Shown: positions 51,937 to 62,012 of the stretch, in pieces | Position numbering within the stretch: position 1 is the stretch's first letter | Layout of the letters: each line of letters begins with the position of its first letter | Origin: Deinococcus psychrotolerans | Lineage (GTDB): Bacteria > Deinococcota > Deinococci > Deinococcales > Deinococcaceae | NCBI RefSeq assembly: GCF_003860465.1 | Contig: NZ_CP034183.1 | Span: 1,008,501 to 1,072,500, forward strand | Direction of reading: 5' to 3' | DNA: 64,000 nucleotides | The notes under the pieces: model-generated | Database searches by the model: none | What the model was told of the DNA's origin: nothing | Seen by the model: the letters and a program-made list of their open reading frames with translations, nothing else | Translations under genes and position numbers: made by a program

Positions 51937-53315
51937 GTCCGCGAATACCGCCGCCCCGAATACTCCGAAAAAACCCCGATACCGTATGACACGCTGCGGA
52001 CGCTTTCCAAAATGGGGGTGTTGTTCCAAGACAACCCGGCGCTGGAGCCGCCGTCGAGCAGCAAAGCGTCTTTGGCTCCGAGGCGGGCCATGACTTTGCT
52101 CATTTCACTGATGGTCAGCCGGGCGTGGGTGCTGACCAAAATGAGGTCGCGGTTGCTGCTCAGGCCGATGGCGCTGCGGGCGGCGCGGCCAAACAGCGCG
52201 GGGTCTTGGAAGACGCGCGAGTAAGCGGTGCTGATCTGACCGCCGCGCACGATTTGCGGCCCGCTGGCAATCACCGTTTCCATGCCTGTCCAGTTGCTGC
52301 CTACACCGCTGCTGCCTGCGCCACCGCCCCCGCCAATGTAGGCGCGGTTGTCGGGCGTGATCGCCAGCGCCACCGGAATGCGGCCCCACGACAAGCGCTT
52401 GCCCTGCACCACCAAGTCGCCCGCCGGAATATAGCTGCGCGGATGAAAATAACTGCCGTTGATCACCGCCGTCGCGCCGCTTTGCCGGGCCAGCGTGCTG
52501 ACGCGGGCGCTGCTGCCAATCCCGCGCAAAGGCAGCACCGGAGAAACCAATACGTCGCGCCAGCGCAAATCCACCCTGACCACTTGCACGGCGGTGTCGA
52601 GCACACGGACGGCCGATAAGCTCACGGCGCGGCGGCGCGGCGCGGGCGGAATCGGCACTGGAATACGCTGGGGCAGCAGCACTTTCATGCCGGGATAAAC
52701 CCAGGCGATCCTCAAATGGTTGAGATCCATAAACTGCGCCGAAGTCAGCTTGGCGTTTTGCTGGGCGGTCTGGGCCAGCGTCACGAACGTGTCGCGCACG
52801 CCCACCGTGCGGTAGGTGTACACGACGCGGGCTTCGGTGTTGGGCGGTAGCGCCGGAACGCGGGCGGCCGACGCGCCGGCGGGCGGCACCTTGAGCACTT
52901 GGCCCACCAAAATCAGCGTGCCGGTGAGCTGGTTGGCTCCCTGCAAAGCGCGGACACTGACGCCAATTTTGGATGCGATTTTGCTCAAGGTGTCGCCGGA
53001 GCGCACAGTGTAGCGGCTGAGTCTTTGCGGCTTGACGCTGGCAGTTTTCGGCGGTGGAGCGGCAACTTTGGACGCGGCTTTGGTGACGGGCAGCGGCCCG
53101 CCCGTTCTGAGCACCTGGCCGACGCGAATGAGAGTGCTGGGCAGCTGATTAAGCGCTTGCAGCCGCGCCACGCTGACTCCGGTGCGCCGCGAGAGAGTGA
53201 AGAGGGTATCGCCTTTTTGAACGGTGACAGCGGCAAACGCGGTTGAACTGGCCAAGCTGAACAGCAGCACGGAACGCAGAGTACGGAAGAGGGGCAAACG
53301 ACACACAACATCCAT
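51933..53315 (-). CDS. LysM protein with phosphodiester glycosidase (NAGPA) domain
   Basis: The 460-residue exported protein has a signal peptide, then two clear LysM repeats (KGDTLFTLSRRTGVSVARL and SGDTLSKIASKIGVSVRAL, about 35-145) and a degenerate third. The C-terminal NAGPA-like domain contains AVINGSYFHP and DALLLDGGSSAGL. LysM binds peptidoglycan, so it probably acts on wall polymers. Confidence 0.85.
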   Translation of the reverse strand: MDVVCRLPLFRTLRSVLLFSLASSTAFAAVTVQKGDTLFTLSRRTGVSVARLQALNQLPSTLIRVGQVLRTGGPLPVTKAASKVAAPPPKTASVKPQRLSRYTVRSGDTLSKIASKIGVSVRALQGANQLTGTLILVGQVLKVPPAGASAARVPALPPNTEARVVYTYRTVGVRDTFVTLAQTAQQNAKLTSAQFMDLNHLRIAWVYPGMKVLLPQRIPVPIPPAPRRRAVSLSAVRVLDTAVQVVRVDLRWRDVLVSPVLPLRGIGSSARVSTLARQSGATAVINGSYFHPRSYIPAGDLVVQGKRLSWGRIPVALAITPDNRAYIGGGGGAGSSGVGSNWTGMETVIASGPQIVRGGQISTAYSRVFQDPALFGRAARSAIGLSSNRDLILVSTHARLTISEMSKVMARLGAKDALLLDGGSSAGLSWNNTPILESVRSVSYGIGVFSEYSGRRYSRT

Positions 53316-53397
53316 CCCATCATGAAAGGCTCATCCCAAGGTGAGTTGAACCTGACGCAGATCAGGGTTGTCTAGGCACAGCGGGTGATTTTCGTGC

Positions 53398-54267
53398 TTA
53401 TTTATTGGCGGCGCTGGCTTCCTGGGTGTTCAAGAAGTCCAAGACGGCCTGACGGGTTCCGCCCAAAAAGGTCAGGCGGCGCGACAACGCTGCCACGACA
53501 GTGATGTGGCTCAGGCCCGGCAACACCGTGTAGGTGTACGGCACGCCCGCCGCTTGAAGGGCGGCTTTCATCTTCTCGCCGTTGCTGGGATCGACCGTTT
53601 GGTCGTTGCCCGCCACCAGCAGCAAATTGGGCGGCGCGTCGGCGCGGATATGCTGGGTCGGCATAATCTGGGCCGGATCGCCGCCTGCCGGAAAAGCCGT
53701 TTTGGTGGGAAACTGACGGAAATCGTAGTCGTAGGGGCCGGCGATGCCCACCACGCCGCGCACTGTGCCTGCCTGCACACCCGCGTCGCTCAAAAAGGGG
53801 CTGTCGTCCACCACGTCCACCGCATTGAAAGCCCCCGCCGAGTGGCCCACCACGTAGAGGCGCTGGCCGTTGCCGCCGTACTGAGCGGCGTTGTCTTGCA
53901 GCCACTTGAGGGCGCTGGCAGCGTCGATTACGTAATCAGGGTAAGGGTGCTGCGGGGCAAGGCGGTAGTTCATCACCGCCGTGACGTATCCGGCCCGCGC
54001 CAAGCTTTCGCCCACGAACACGTATTCGTCTTTGCTGCCGCTGTCCCACGAGCCGCCGTGAATAAACAGCACCACCGCTTTGTTGGCAGCGCCTTGCGGC
54101 GCGTAAATATCGAGCACGTTACGCGGGTCGGAGCCGTAGTGGAGGTCGTGGGTAACGCTCAGGCCGCTGAGGCTGGTGGCGCGGTTGAGGGTGCCCACCG
54201 GGTTGCAGGCGGTAAGGGCCACTCCCAGGGTGAGCAGCAAAGGCAAAGCGAGAAGGCGGCGTTTCAT
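53398..54267 (-). CDS. Lipoprotein alpha/beta hydrolase (esterase-like)
   Basis: The 289-residue product has a lipobox LTAC at about residue 21, so it is a likely lipoprotein. Carboxylesterase motifs are [11 protein letters not shown] (oxyanion) and GHSAGAFNA (nucleophile), and the catalytic His is in GLSHITVV. The start at 54267 (MKRRLLAL) lies 6 nt after TACCTT; the open frame to 54300 is not used. Confidence 0.87.
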   Translation of the reverse strand: MKRRLLALPLLLTLGVALTACNPVGTLNRATSLSGLSVTHDLHYGSDPRNVLDIYAPQGAANKAVVLFIHGGSWDSGSKDEYVFVGESLARAGYVTAVMNYRLAPQHPYPDYVIDAASALKWLQDNAAQYGGNGQRLYVVGHSAGAFNAVDVVDDSPFLSDAGVQAGTVRGVVGIAGPYDYDFRQFPTKTAFPAGGDPAQIMPTQHIRADAPPNLLLVAGNDQTVDPSNGEKMKAALQAAGVPYTYTVLPGLSHITVVAALSRRLTFLGGTRQAVLDFLNTQEASAANK

Positions 54268-54416
54268 CCCGTCAAGGTAATGCGCCAAGTTCAGGCCCAA
54301 ATGGATGCTCGGCTGCTAAAGGTTCCAGCATAAATAAAAGACAAACACATCGCTACCGCTGCCTAAGCGAGCGGAAGTAACATGTTTGGGCACAAATACG
54401 CGCGGAGTCCAGCTCC

Positions 54417-55298
54417 TTAAGGCAGGGTTTTGATGAAGGCGTGAATGTCGTTGATCTCGGTGTCGCTGAGCTGGGTGTCAGCAAAGCGCGGCATGGTGGC
54501 GTTGAGCATCTTCTGAGGCGTCTGGCCCTGGCGCAGCGCCATCAAGAACTGCGTTTCGTCCCAGCCCTTGGGGCCGTCGGGGGTGGTCAGGTTGGCTCCC
54601 ACGCCGCCTTTGCCCTGTGCGCCGTGACACACCGCGCAGTTGACTTCCGGCTTCTTGGCTCCGGCAAAAATCAGCTTGCCGGCCTCCGCGTCGCCGGAGG
54701 TGGCCGCGCCGCTGGCAGGAGCAGCCGCAGCGGCGCTGGTGCTGTCCGGCGCAGGAGCGCTGCCTGAGGGGTTGGCAGCATTGGTGGGCTTGGTGGGCGC
54801 ACCGGGCGCAGCAGTGGTGGACGACGTTCCCGAAGCGCGGTCTGTGGCGACGACAGAAGCGCCCTCGGCGGCGCTGGCGTTGCCCGCCGGTTGGTTGTCG
54901 CCGGGCTTGTTGCCCGCCGCGTTGGGACTCTGACTGGCTCCGCTCGTCGGCATACTACCCGCCGACAAGCTGTCGGCTTTGTTACCCGCTGGCGTGCCCG
55001 CCGGGGTGGTGCCGGACTCGCCCGCAGCAGGAGCCGCAGCCGCGCCGGAAGCGTCACTGACACTTTTGCCCTCGGTGCTGGCGGGAGCAGCGTCGCCGGT
55101 TGCCGGAGCCTGACCAGCCGCTGGACTGACGCCCGCCGAGGCCGCGTCATTGTTCATCACGGCTGCGGGACTTTTGGTTTCACCTGCGCTCCCAGCAGCT
55201 TTTTCTTCATGGCTTGTTCCCAGATGGTAAGCGGTATAGCCGCCCCCCACCGTACCGACTAACAGCAGCGCCGCAGACACGATAAAAGCGTTTCTCAT
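54417..55298 (-). CDS. Membrane-anchored cytochrome c
   Basis: The 293-residue product has an N-terminal anchor (AFIVSAALLLVGTVGGGYTA), then about 160 residues of Ala/Ser/Thr/Gly/Pro-rich linker, then a class I cytochrome c domain with CAVCH (221-225) and probable axial Met269 (NATMPRF). It should carry electrons on the outer face. TAGGGT ends 7 nt before the ATG. The linker is unusually long. Confidence 0.9.
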   Translation of the reverse strand: MRNAFIVSAALLLVGTVGGGYTAYHLGTSHEEKAAGSAGETKSPAAVMNNDAASAGVSPAAGQAPATGDAAPASTEGKSVSDASGAAAAPAAGESGTTPAGTPAGNKADSLSAGSMPTSGASQSPNAAGNKPGDNQPAGNASAAEGASVVATDRASGTSSTTAAPGAPTKPTNAANPSGSAPAPDSTSAAAAAPASGAATSGDAEAGKLIFAGAKKPEVNCAVCHGAQGKGGVGANLTTPDGPKGWDETQFLMALRQGQTPQKMLNATMPRFADTQLSDTEINDIHAFIKTLP

Positions 55299-55351
55299 CC
55301 ATCAAACCCTAGCATAGGCGGCGGGGCAATTTGGCCTCGTTTCTCGCCTTC

Positions 55352-55936
55352 TCAAGGGGGCCATAAGAGCGCTCTCAGACCCGTCAGGCAAATTCGTCGG
55401 TAGAGGTACAAATCCGGCTGTTCATCGGCCAAAAACCGGACGCTCAGGCCGTCGACCAGGGCGCGGAGTTGCCAAGCCCGCGCTGCCAGGTCGGCCCCGC
55501 CGCCCAGCGCCGAGAGTTCAAGGTCTAAGCTGAGGCTGGCCGCCACAAAGTCGCGCTGCACCTTCATCAGCGCGGGGCTGCGGGCCGCCGCCGAGAGCAG
55601 ATCGAGAGACACCGTGTAAAACCGCTTGGTGTTGAGCACCCCGTAAAACTGGTTTTCGACGTAGGCCTGCAACTTGGCTTCAGGGCTGGGCGCTTGCCGA
55701 AGGGCGCGGCGGGTGGCAGCGGTGACAGTTCGCACGAAGCGGCGCATCACGGCAGCCAGTAACTCTTCTTTGCTGCCGAAGTGGTAAACCAACGTGCCTT
55801 TGCTGACTCCCGCTCGGGCGGCGATATCACCAAGCGTCACGCTGGCAAAGCCGCACTCGAAAATGGCTTGGTAGGCGGCCTGCTCCAAGGCGGCACGGCG
55901 CAGGCGGTCTTGAACAGGATCAACGCGGCGGGCCAT
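55352..55936 (-). CDS. TetR-family transcriptional regulator
   Basis: The 194-residue regulator has an N-terminal HTH (VTLGDIAARAGVSKGTLVYHFGSKEELLAAV). TAAACT (55944-55949) ends 7 nt before the ATG. It is divergent from the UbiA gene 102 bp away, which it may control. Confidence 0.93.
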   Translation of the reverse strand: MARRVDPVQDRLRRAALEQAAYQAIFECGFASVTLGDIAARAGVSKGTLVYHFGSKEELLAAVMRRFVRTVTAATRRALRQAPSPEAKLQAYVENQFYGVLNTKRFYTVSLDLLSAAARSPALMKVQRDFVAASLSLDLELSALGGGADLAARAWQLRALVDGLSVRFLADEQPDLYLYRRICLTGLRALLWPP

Positions 55937-56023
55937 AGGCAGCAGTTTAACCGCTCTCCCGTTTTTGTTGGTTCAGACCGACCCAGACAAAACGCCCCGA
56001 ACCGCGCCTCTATACTGACCGGA

Positions 56024-56041
56024 GTGAGACTTGCCCCATGA
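56024..56041 (+). CDS. Leaderless mini-ORF coupled to ubiA-like gene
   Basis: GTG AGA CTT GCC CCA TGA begins 7 nt after TATACT (56011-56016). Its TGA overlaps the ATG of the next gene (ATGA). It has the same design as the mini-ORF before rsmD. Confidence 0.4.
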   Translation: MRLAP

Positions 56042-56919
56042 GCCGACTGCAACCCCGTTCTTCTGCCTTCAACTTGTTACCGCTGCGCCAAGTGCTGCTC
56101 GTTTCGCGGCCTGCGCTGTGGGTCAACACGCTTGGGGTGGCGGTCACGGGCCTGTGGCTGTCGGGGCAGCTCTGGAACATGAGCGCGGGCTGGTTGCTGC
56201 TGCTGGTTTACCTCAGCTTGCCGTTCAACTTGCTGATCTACGGCCTCAACGACTTCTCCGACATGGCCGAGGATGCCCGCAGCGAGCGCAAGGGCGGCTG
56301 GCAGGGCGCGAGGCTGCGCTCCGGCGAGGAAAACAGCTTGTTGTGGCTGATCCTGGCGCTGAACCTGCCGTTTTTGCTGGCGCTGGCGTGGCTGCTCTCC
56401 CCCGCCGCTTACGGCGTGCTGCTGCTGTGTGCGGGGCTGTTCGCGGCTTACAGCTTGCGCCCGCTGCGCTTCAAAACCCGCCCCTTTTTAGACGGCCTGT
56501 CCAACGTGGCTTACGCCTTGCCGCTGCTGATTCCGGCGCTGATGGTGGGCGCGGCGGTGCCCGCGCTGGCCTGCGCCGCACTGTGCGCCTACGCGGTGGG
56601 CAAGCACGCCTTTGACGCGGTGCAAGACATTCCCGCCGACGCCGACGCCCACACCCGCACGGTGGCGACTACATTGGGCGCACCCGGAGCAGCCCGCTAC
56701 GCACTGGCTTGGTTTGCCCTCGCCGGAGCGCTGCTGTGGCCGCTGAGTCCGCTGAGCAGCTCGGCGCTGTGGCTGGTGTGCGGTGGTATGGCGCTCCGTT
56801 TGCTGCGCCGCCCGACTTCCGAGCAGGCCGCCCGCTTGTACCCGCTGAGCATCGTCTCGCCGTGGATCGTGGGCGCGGTGAGCGGGGTGCAACTGGTGTA
56901 TGTACTGGCAAAAGGCTAG
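56038..56919 (+). CDS. UbiA-family prenyltransferase
   Basis: The 293-residue membrane enzyme has NDFSDMAED (71-79) and [16 protein letters not shown], the two Asp-rich motifs. About eight TM helices. The following gene is a CrtI-like desaturase, and lycopene elongases are of this type, so carotenoid prenylation is likely (inference). TATACT lies 21 nt upstream, with the mini-ORF between. Confidence 0.88.
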   Translation: MSRLQPRSSAFNLLPLRQVLLVSRPALWVNTLGVAVTGLWLSGQLWNMSAGWLLLLVYLSLPFNLLIYGLNDFSDMAEDARSERKGGWQGARLRSGEENSLLWLILALNLPFLLALAWLLSPAAYGVLLLCAGLFAAYSLRPLRFKTRPFLDGLSNVAYALPLLIPALMVGAAVPALACAALCAYAVGKHAFDAVQDIPADADAHTRTVATTLGAPGAARYALAWFALAGALLWPLSPLSSSALWLVCGGMALRLLRRPTSEQAARLYPLSIVSPWIVGAVSGVQLVYVLAKG

Positions 56920-56925
56920 TGGGCT

Positions 56926-58311
56926 GTGGGAAACAGGAAAAGAGTGGGGCAAACAACGTACCGCCAACAACCGGAAAGATCCATAGGCGTTCTCGGCGGC
57001 GGCCTCGCGGGACTGAGCCTGGCGGCGCTGTTGGCTGAAGCGGGCCACTCCGTCACGGTGTATGAAGCGGGCGAGTTCGGCGGCAAACTCTCAAGGCTGT
57101 CGGTGGGCGGGTTGGCGTTTGGCACGGGGCCGAGTTTGTTTACCTTTCCGGGCGTTTGGCGGCACTATTTGGCCGCACTGAATGAGCCCGACTCGCTTGA
57201 TTTGCAGCCGCTTGAAGGCGGGCTGGGCCTACATCACACACCGTTCGGAGCCGTAGCGCTGCCGGTGCCGCCGGATCATCCGCTCTCCGGCGAGTGGCAG
57301 CGCTACCTAGCGCGGGTTGGCCCCATTCAAGCTGAGGTCGAAACTCTGCTGACCCGGCCGCCGCGCTTGAATGACCCGGCATTTTTGCGGGCGAGTGCCC
57401 GTGTCGGGCGGGTGCTGGGCGGCCACCTGAGCGCTGAAAGCTGGATCAGCGCCCAGCATTTTTCGCCGCTGCTGGCTCACGCGCTCAACACCCACGCGCT
57501 GAACGCGGGCCTGAGTCCAAAAGACGCGCCCGCCCTCTACGCGCTGCTTCCGGCCCTGATCGCCGCCGAGGTGTCGCGGCCCGCCGGTGGGATGACGCGC
57601 TTGCTCGACGAGTTGCTGCGCTTTTGCCGTGAGCGGGGCGTCACACTGCTAGAACAAACGCCCGTGATCCACTTGGACGCGGCGCGGGGCATTCTCAAAT
57701 TAGGCAGCGGAACGGCGCGGCATGATTTGATCGTCAGCGCCCTCGATCCGGCGCGGCGGGCCGAGTTGAGCGGGCAGACTAGCAAGCCGCAGGCCCGCAC
57801 CGTCAGCGGCTTGGCGATCTATGCTGCCTTTGCTGAGCTTGTGCCGTTGCCCGCCACCAGCATCATTGCGCCGTCCAATTTTCAAACCTTCCGGCGGGCC
57901 GTGCAGGCCCAAGCGCTGCCGCCTGACACCTTGGCGCTCGTTCACGCTGATGGCCGTAAATTGGCGCTGCTGCTCACCGTTCCCGCGTCGGGGCAAGCGC
58001 TCAACCTCACTCAGCCCTGGGTACGCGGGCAAATAGAGCGGGTTGAAAGGGTCTTGGGCGTGCCAAATTTCCTCCGCAAGGCGCTGGACATTCAGGCGCT
58101 TGATCCAGTCCATTACGCCGCACTCGGCACGGCGGGAGGCGCGATCTACGGCGCGGCGTATCCGGCGTGGCGCAGCGGGCCGTTTCATCCTCAGCCGTAC
58201 CGCGTGTCGGCCAAGCTCTGGCAAGTCGGTACGGCGGTGCATCCGGGCGGCGGCATTCCGGCGATTCTGGGCGGAGCTTTGATCGTCTCCAAGCTGATTC
58301 AGCAAGCCTAG
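56926..58311 (+). CDS. CrtI/CrtD-type carotenoid desaturase
   Basis: The 461-residue FAD enzyme has the dinucleotide motif [30 protein letters not shown] and the C-terminal [17 protein letters not shown]. The family desaturates or isomerises carotenoids; in D. radiodurans a 3',4'-desaturase (CrtD) has this place in deinoxanthin synthesis. The start is a GTG 6 nt after the UbiA stop, although its exact position is uncertain. Confidence 0.85.
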   Translation: MGNRKRVGQTTYRQQPERSIGVLGGGLAGLSLAALLAEAGHSVTVYEAGEFGGKLSRLSVGGLAFGTGPSLFTFPGVWRHYLAALNEPDSLDLQPLEGGLGLHHTPFGAVALPVPPDHPLSGEWQRYLARVGPIQAEVETLLTRPPRLNDPAFLRASARVGRVLGGHLSAESWISAQHFSPLLAHALNTHALNAGLSPKDAPALYALLPALIAAEVSRPAGGMTRLLDELLRFCRERGVTLLEQTPVIHLDAARGILKLGSGTARHDLIVSALDPARRAELSGQTSKPQARTVSGLAIYAAFAELVPLPATSIIAPSNFQTFRRAVQAQALPPDTLALVHADGRKLALLLTVPASGQALNLTQPWVRGQIERVERVLGVPNFLRKALDIQALDPVHYAALGTAGGAIYGAAYPAWRSGPFHPQPYRVSAKLWQVGTAVHPGGGIPAILGGALIVSKLIQQA

Positions 58312-58543
58312 CAGCTCTCCAACCACCCACTTTTGCCTTCCCACACGCCAAGCTGGGAAAGTACAAACCGCGTCGGCCAAAACAGAACAGAAGTCCCAGT
58401 CGTAGAGAACACCGGAGGCATTGACCAAAAGTCACCCCGCACAGTCACAGTAACGAGCGCAGCGATCAGCTCCCTCCTTCCCAACGGGGAGAGGACTGGG
58501 AGTGGGGGAAAACGAACCCACAACCCAGCCCCCCAAACCAAAA

Positions 58544-58580
58544 AGCAGGGCGGGCGTCTTCTCCAGACACCCGCCCTGCT
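58544..58580 (-). terminator. Strong terminator of the DEAD-box gene
   Basis: A 15-bp stem, 58544-58558 with 58566-58580, one G-T pair, 7-nt loop, followed by T on the minus strand. A T run also follows on the plus strand (58587-58591), so it may serve both genes. The 285-bp gap 58312-58596 otherwise holds no gene that I can support. Confidence 0.85.
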
Positions 58581-58596
58581 CAATAGTTTTTAGCGC

Positions 58597-60381
58597 TTAA
58601 CGGCGATCCCGCCGCTCGCTGCTGCCGCTGCGCTCGGGGCCGCTGGGAACAAACTCGCGGCTGCCGAAATCTTCACGGCTGCTGCTGCTGCGGCCACGGA
58701 AATTGCTCCCGCCGCTGCCGCCGCCATTGCCACCACGGTCGTTACTGAAACGGCTTCCGCCGCCGCCGCCACCCTGACGGCTTCCGCCACGGTAACCGCC
58801 ACCGCTGCGGCTGTCGCTGAAACGCTCACGCTGCGGGGCGTCGGTGAGTTCGGGCAACTCGTCCGGCACGCTGACTTCGATCTGGTCATCGAGGGGCGAA
58901 GCGGCCAGCAACTTGGCAACCAGTTCGCTGGGCAAGTCAGCCACCGCGCCGTCTTGGAACAAACGCACTTTGCCCAGGGCGCGGCTGTCGATGTCGGTGC
59001 TGCGGGCAATCAGAGCGACTGTGCGGGCCACGCTGAGACGCTGACCACGCAGCATCACAGTAATTTGGCCTTCTTCGCCGCTGAGCAGGCTCACGCTGCG
59101 GGCAGCCGTCACCGCTCCGGCGATGCGGGCCAGAGCGCGGGCCAGACCCTCGATGCCCAGTTCGCTGAAGAGGCGCTCGGCTGCTTGCTGGAAAGGCTCG
59201 GCAAATTCGGAGTCCACCTTGCGAACCTGATCGGCAGCGGTGCTGGCCGAAGCGTCACGGACTTCTTTGGGGGTGGGGTGCAGGCGCTCTTGGAAGTGAA
59301 CGCCGGTGGCGTGCTCCAAGTTGCGCAGGTCACGCTGCTCGCGGTCGCCGTACATCACGATGGCAGTGCCGGTGCGCCCAGCGCGGCCCGTCCGGCCCGA
59401 GCGGTGAACGTAGCTTTCGTGGTCTTGCGGCAAGTGGTACTGCACCACCAAATCCACTTCAGGAATGTCGAGGCCACGGGCGGCCACGTCGGTGGCGACC
59501 AGCACACGCACCCGTCCGGCGCGGAAAGCACCGAGGGCGCGTTCACGCTGGCTCTGGGCGAGGTCGCCGTGAAGCGCTTCGGCTTCCAGGCCACGATGGA
59601 TGAGTTCCATCGCCAGTTCGTCCACTTCACGCTTGGTGCGGGTAAAGATAATGGCGCGTTCGGGGTTGTAGACGGTCAGCAAGTCGGCCAGCAAGCGGGT
59701 GCGGGTGCGCCCCACACGGATCTTGAGGTGCTCGACGCTCACGGCAGCCTGGCTCTTACCTTCGCCGACCAGATCCACCGTCACCGGATCGTTCTGGTAC
59801 TGCTTGGCGATGCGCAAGATGTCGCGGGTCAGCGTGGCGCTGAACAGCATGGTCTGGCGCTCAGGAGGGGTGGCCTTGAGGATTTCTTCGATGGCGTCGG
59901 CAAACCCTACGCTGAGCATTTCATCGGCTTCGTCGAGTACCACGAACTGCACCGCGTCGAGCATCAGGTTGCGGCGCTCGATATGGTCGATGATGCGTCC
60001 GGGGGTGCCCACGACGATGTCCACGCCGCGAGAGAGGGCCTTTTCTTGGGGGCCGTAAGCCGCGCCGCCGTAGATGGTCAAGACTTCCAAGTTGCCCGAG
60101 GCTTTGTTGAAATGCTCGGCGACTTGCTTGGCCAGTTCGCGGGTCGGGGCCATGATCAGGGCGCGGGGCGTGCGGCCACGCTCACGGCTGGGCTCCAAGC
60201 TCTGGATGATCGGCAGCGCGAAAGCCAGCGTCTTGCCGGTGCCGGTGCGGGCGCGGCCGATCAAGTCACGGCCGGCCAAGGTGTGCGGCAGGCTCTCGAC
60301 TTGAATAGGAGTGGCTTCGGTGATGCCCTGGGCTTCAAGGCGTGCGGCAAGTTCGGGGTTGATCAGTTCACTAAATAACAT
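58597..60381 (-). CDS. DEAD-box RNA helicase
   Basis: The 594-residue product has Walker A ARTGTGKT (44-51), DEAD box VLDEADEM, SAT (LFSATL) and HRSGRTGRAG. A C-terminal RNA-binding domain is followed by a Gly/Arg/Ser-rich tail (about 515-594). It resembles CsdA/DeaD, and likely acts in ribosome assembly and mRNA decay. A 32-codon uORF overlaps its start out of frame. Confidence 0.93.
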   Translation of the reverse strand: MLFSELINPELAARLEAQGITEATPIQVESLPHTLAGRDLIGRARTGTGKTLAFALPIIQSLEPSRERGRTPRALIMAPTRELAKQVAEHFNKASGNLEVLTIYGGAAYGPQEKALSRGVDIVVGTPGRIIDHIERRNLMLDAVQFVVLDEADEMLSVGFADAIEEILKATPPERQTMLFSATLTRDILRIAKQYQNDPVTVDLVGEGKSQAAVSVEHLKIRVGRTRTRLLADLLTVYNPERAIIFTRTKREVDELAMELIHRGLEAEALHGDLAQSQRERALGAFRAGRVRVLVATDVAARGLDIPEVDLVVQYHLPQDHESYVHRSGRTGRAGRTGTAIVMYGDREQRDLRNLEHATGVHFQERLHPTPKEVRDASASTAADQVRKVDSEFAEPFQQAAERLFSELGIEGLARALARIAGAVTAARSVSLLSGEEGQITVMLRGQRLSVARTVALIARSTDIDSRALGKVRLFQDGAVADLPSELVAKLLAASPLDDQIEVSVPDELPELTDAPQRERFSDSRSGGGYRGGSRQGGGGGGSRFSNDRGGNGGGSGGSNFRGRSSSSREDFGSREFVPSGPERSGSSERRDRR

Positions 60382-60461
60382 TGAGTACCTTTGCCGGGGT
60401 TTTTTGCACGCTCGCCGGTGAAAGCCTCATTCATGCCGCATTTAGGAGTCATCTCACTCAT
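60363..60461 (-). CDS. Upstream ORF overlapping the DEAD-box start
   Basis: ATG at 60461 begins MSEMTPKCGMNEAFTGERAK and continues out of frame through the helicase ATG (60381), ending at 60363. A GGAG lies directly before the ATG. The 331-bp region 60382-60712 is otherwise an untranslated leader, with TATAGT (minus strand, 60634-60639) as a distant promoter candidate. Confidence 0.3.
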   Translation of the reverse strand: MSEMTPKCGMNEAFTGERAKNPGKGTQCYLVN

Positions 60462-60712
60462 CTCCAACCTTGCATGTCAAAGCTTTTTTGTCCGGTGCAA
60501 CAACCCTGCCACCTAATTTAATCTACCTGCCTGCCTTTTTGGTTCTAACACACGGTGAAGGCGTTGCAGGCGGTTCGTGGCATTCTCGGCCCGGTCAGTC
60601 ACCCGCAAGCACGGGGACGGACACTAAGGGTAAACTATACACTAAAAATCAGCGGCGTGTGTGATGTTTGTCCCGCCGGGGGCAACACTGCCGCTCCTTG
60701 GCATCTGCCAAC

Positions 60713-61891
60713 TCACTCTTTTTTGAGCAATACACTTTTAAGGTACAAACTTTCCGGCACTGCCAACATGTAAGGATGGTCGGCGGGTTGGTAAGTGATG
60801 GCCACGACCTGAGCGGCGGCCTCAGCTTCACCTGCCGCGACACGGGCGGCGTCCAAGAGATCATCGACACGCAAATAATGGGCGCAGGTGGAGATCAGCA
60901 GGTGGCCGCCGGGGTTGAGCATCTTCAGGGCGCTGGTGGCCGCCGCCGTGAAGATCCGTTTGGCGTTGGGGACGTCGTCACGGCGCTTGGCGAGGGTGGG
61001 CGGGTCGAGCACCACGGCGTCGAAGCGCCGCTTTTCGCGCTCAAGCTGCGACAAGACCTCCAGCGCGTCGCCCAGCCTCGCGCCCGCTTTGAGTTTGTTG
61101 GCGCGGGCCACCGCTTCCAGCGTGGCGAGGGCGGCAACGTCTTTGTCTACCGCCAGCGTGGTCGCGCCCCGCTTGGCCGCCTGCAAGCTGAAGCCCCCGG
61201 TATAGGAATAGACGTCCAAAAAATTCTGACCGGGCCGCACCAGCTCGGCCATCATCCGGCGGTTGTCGCGCTGATCGAGAAAAAAGCCGGTTTTCTGGGC
61301 GGTTTTCCACTCGAAAAACAGCTCCAAATCATCTTCTACAAAGCGCACCCGTGCTGGAACTTCGCCCCACAGTTCGCCGGTTTTGAGATCAAGTCCCTCG
61401 CGGCGGCGCTCGCCGGTATCACTGCGCTCGTAAGCCGCCGCCGCGCCGGTTTCTTTTTTGAGGGCGCTGAGAATCAAATCGCGGTGGCGCTCGGTGCCCG
61501 CGTTGCGCAGCTGCACCGCCAAGACCCCGCCAGATGAGGAATTGCCGAATTGATCGGCCACCACGCCCGGTAGGCCGTCGGCCTCGGCGTGAATGACTCT
61601 CAGGGCGTCGGTGCGGTGAATCTGGTTTTCGCGCCGCTGGAGGGCTTCCCGAATGCGCCTGCGGTAAAACGCTTCGTTGATGTCCTCGCGCTGCAAGGTC
61701 AGCATCCTCAGCGGCGTCGCGCCAGCGGCATTGAAGTAACCACGCCCCACGAACCGGCCTTCTTCGGTGAGGACGTCCACCACTTCGCCTGCCGTTATTC
61801 CAGCATCGGCGCTGGCAATATCGCCGGTGTGACCGAAAGGGTACCGGCCACGCAGACGGCGCAGCGCTTGGGTTTTGATCTTCACATTCAT
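60713..61891 (-). CDS. RlmI-like class I rRNA methyltransferase
   Basis: The product is 392 aa. A PUA domain (about 1-80) is followed by a Rossmann methyltransferase with DVYSYTGGFSLQAAKRGA (SAM) and DAVVLDPPTLAKRR (NPP-like DPPT motif). It probably makes m5C in 23S rRNA. The start MNVKIK at 61891 follows AATACT by 6 nt; the open frame continuing to 62014 is not used. Confidence 0.88.
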   Translation of the reverse strand: MNVKIKTQALRRLRGRYPFGHTGDIASADAGITAGEVVDVLTEEGRFVGRGYFNAAGATPLRMLTLQREDINEAFYRRRIREALQRRENQIHRTDALRVIHAEADGLPGVVADQFGNSSSGGVLAVQLRNAGTERHRDLILSALKKETGAAAAYERSDTGERRREGLDLKTGELWGEVPARVRFVEDDLELFFEWKTAQKTGFFLDQRDNRRMMAELVRPGQNFLDVYSYTGGFSLQAAKRGATTLAVDKDVAALATLEAVARANKLKAGARLGDALEVLSQLEREKRRFDAVVLDPPTLAKRRDDVPNAKRIFTAAATSALKMLNPGGHLLISTCAHYLRVDDLLDAARVAAGEAEAAAQVVAITYQPADHPYMLAVPESLYLKSVLLKKE

Positions 61892-62012
61892 GCTGAAAGT
61901 ATTCCACGCCGAGAAACGCAGTGGGCTGTGGGCGCTGGCAATAGGAGATTTATTACGTCTGGCACGCCAATTGCCGGATTGCTGTGAGAAGCAGTCCTTT
62001 AAGCTGAGCGCC

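Noticed and set aside
58312..58543. Small gene between the CrtI-type gene and the helicase terminator
   Set aside because: Open frames here are short, low-complexity and without start signals.
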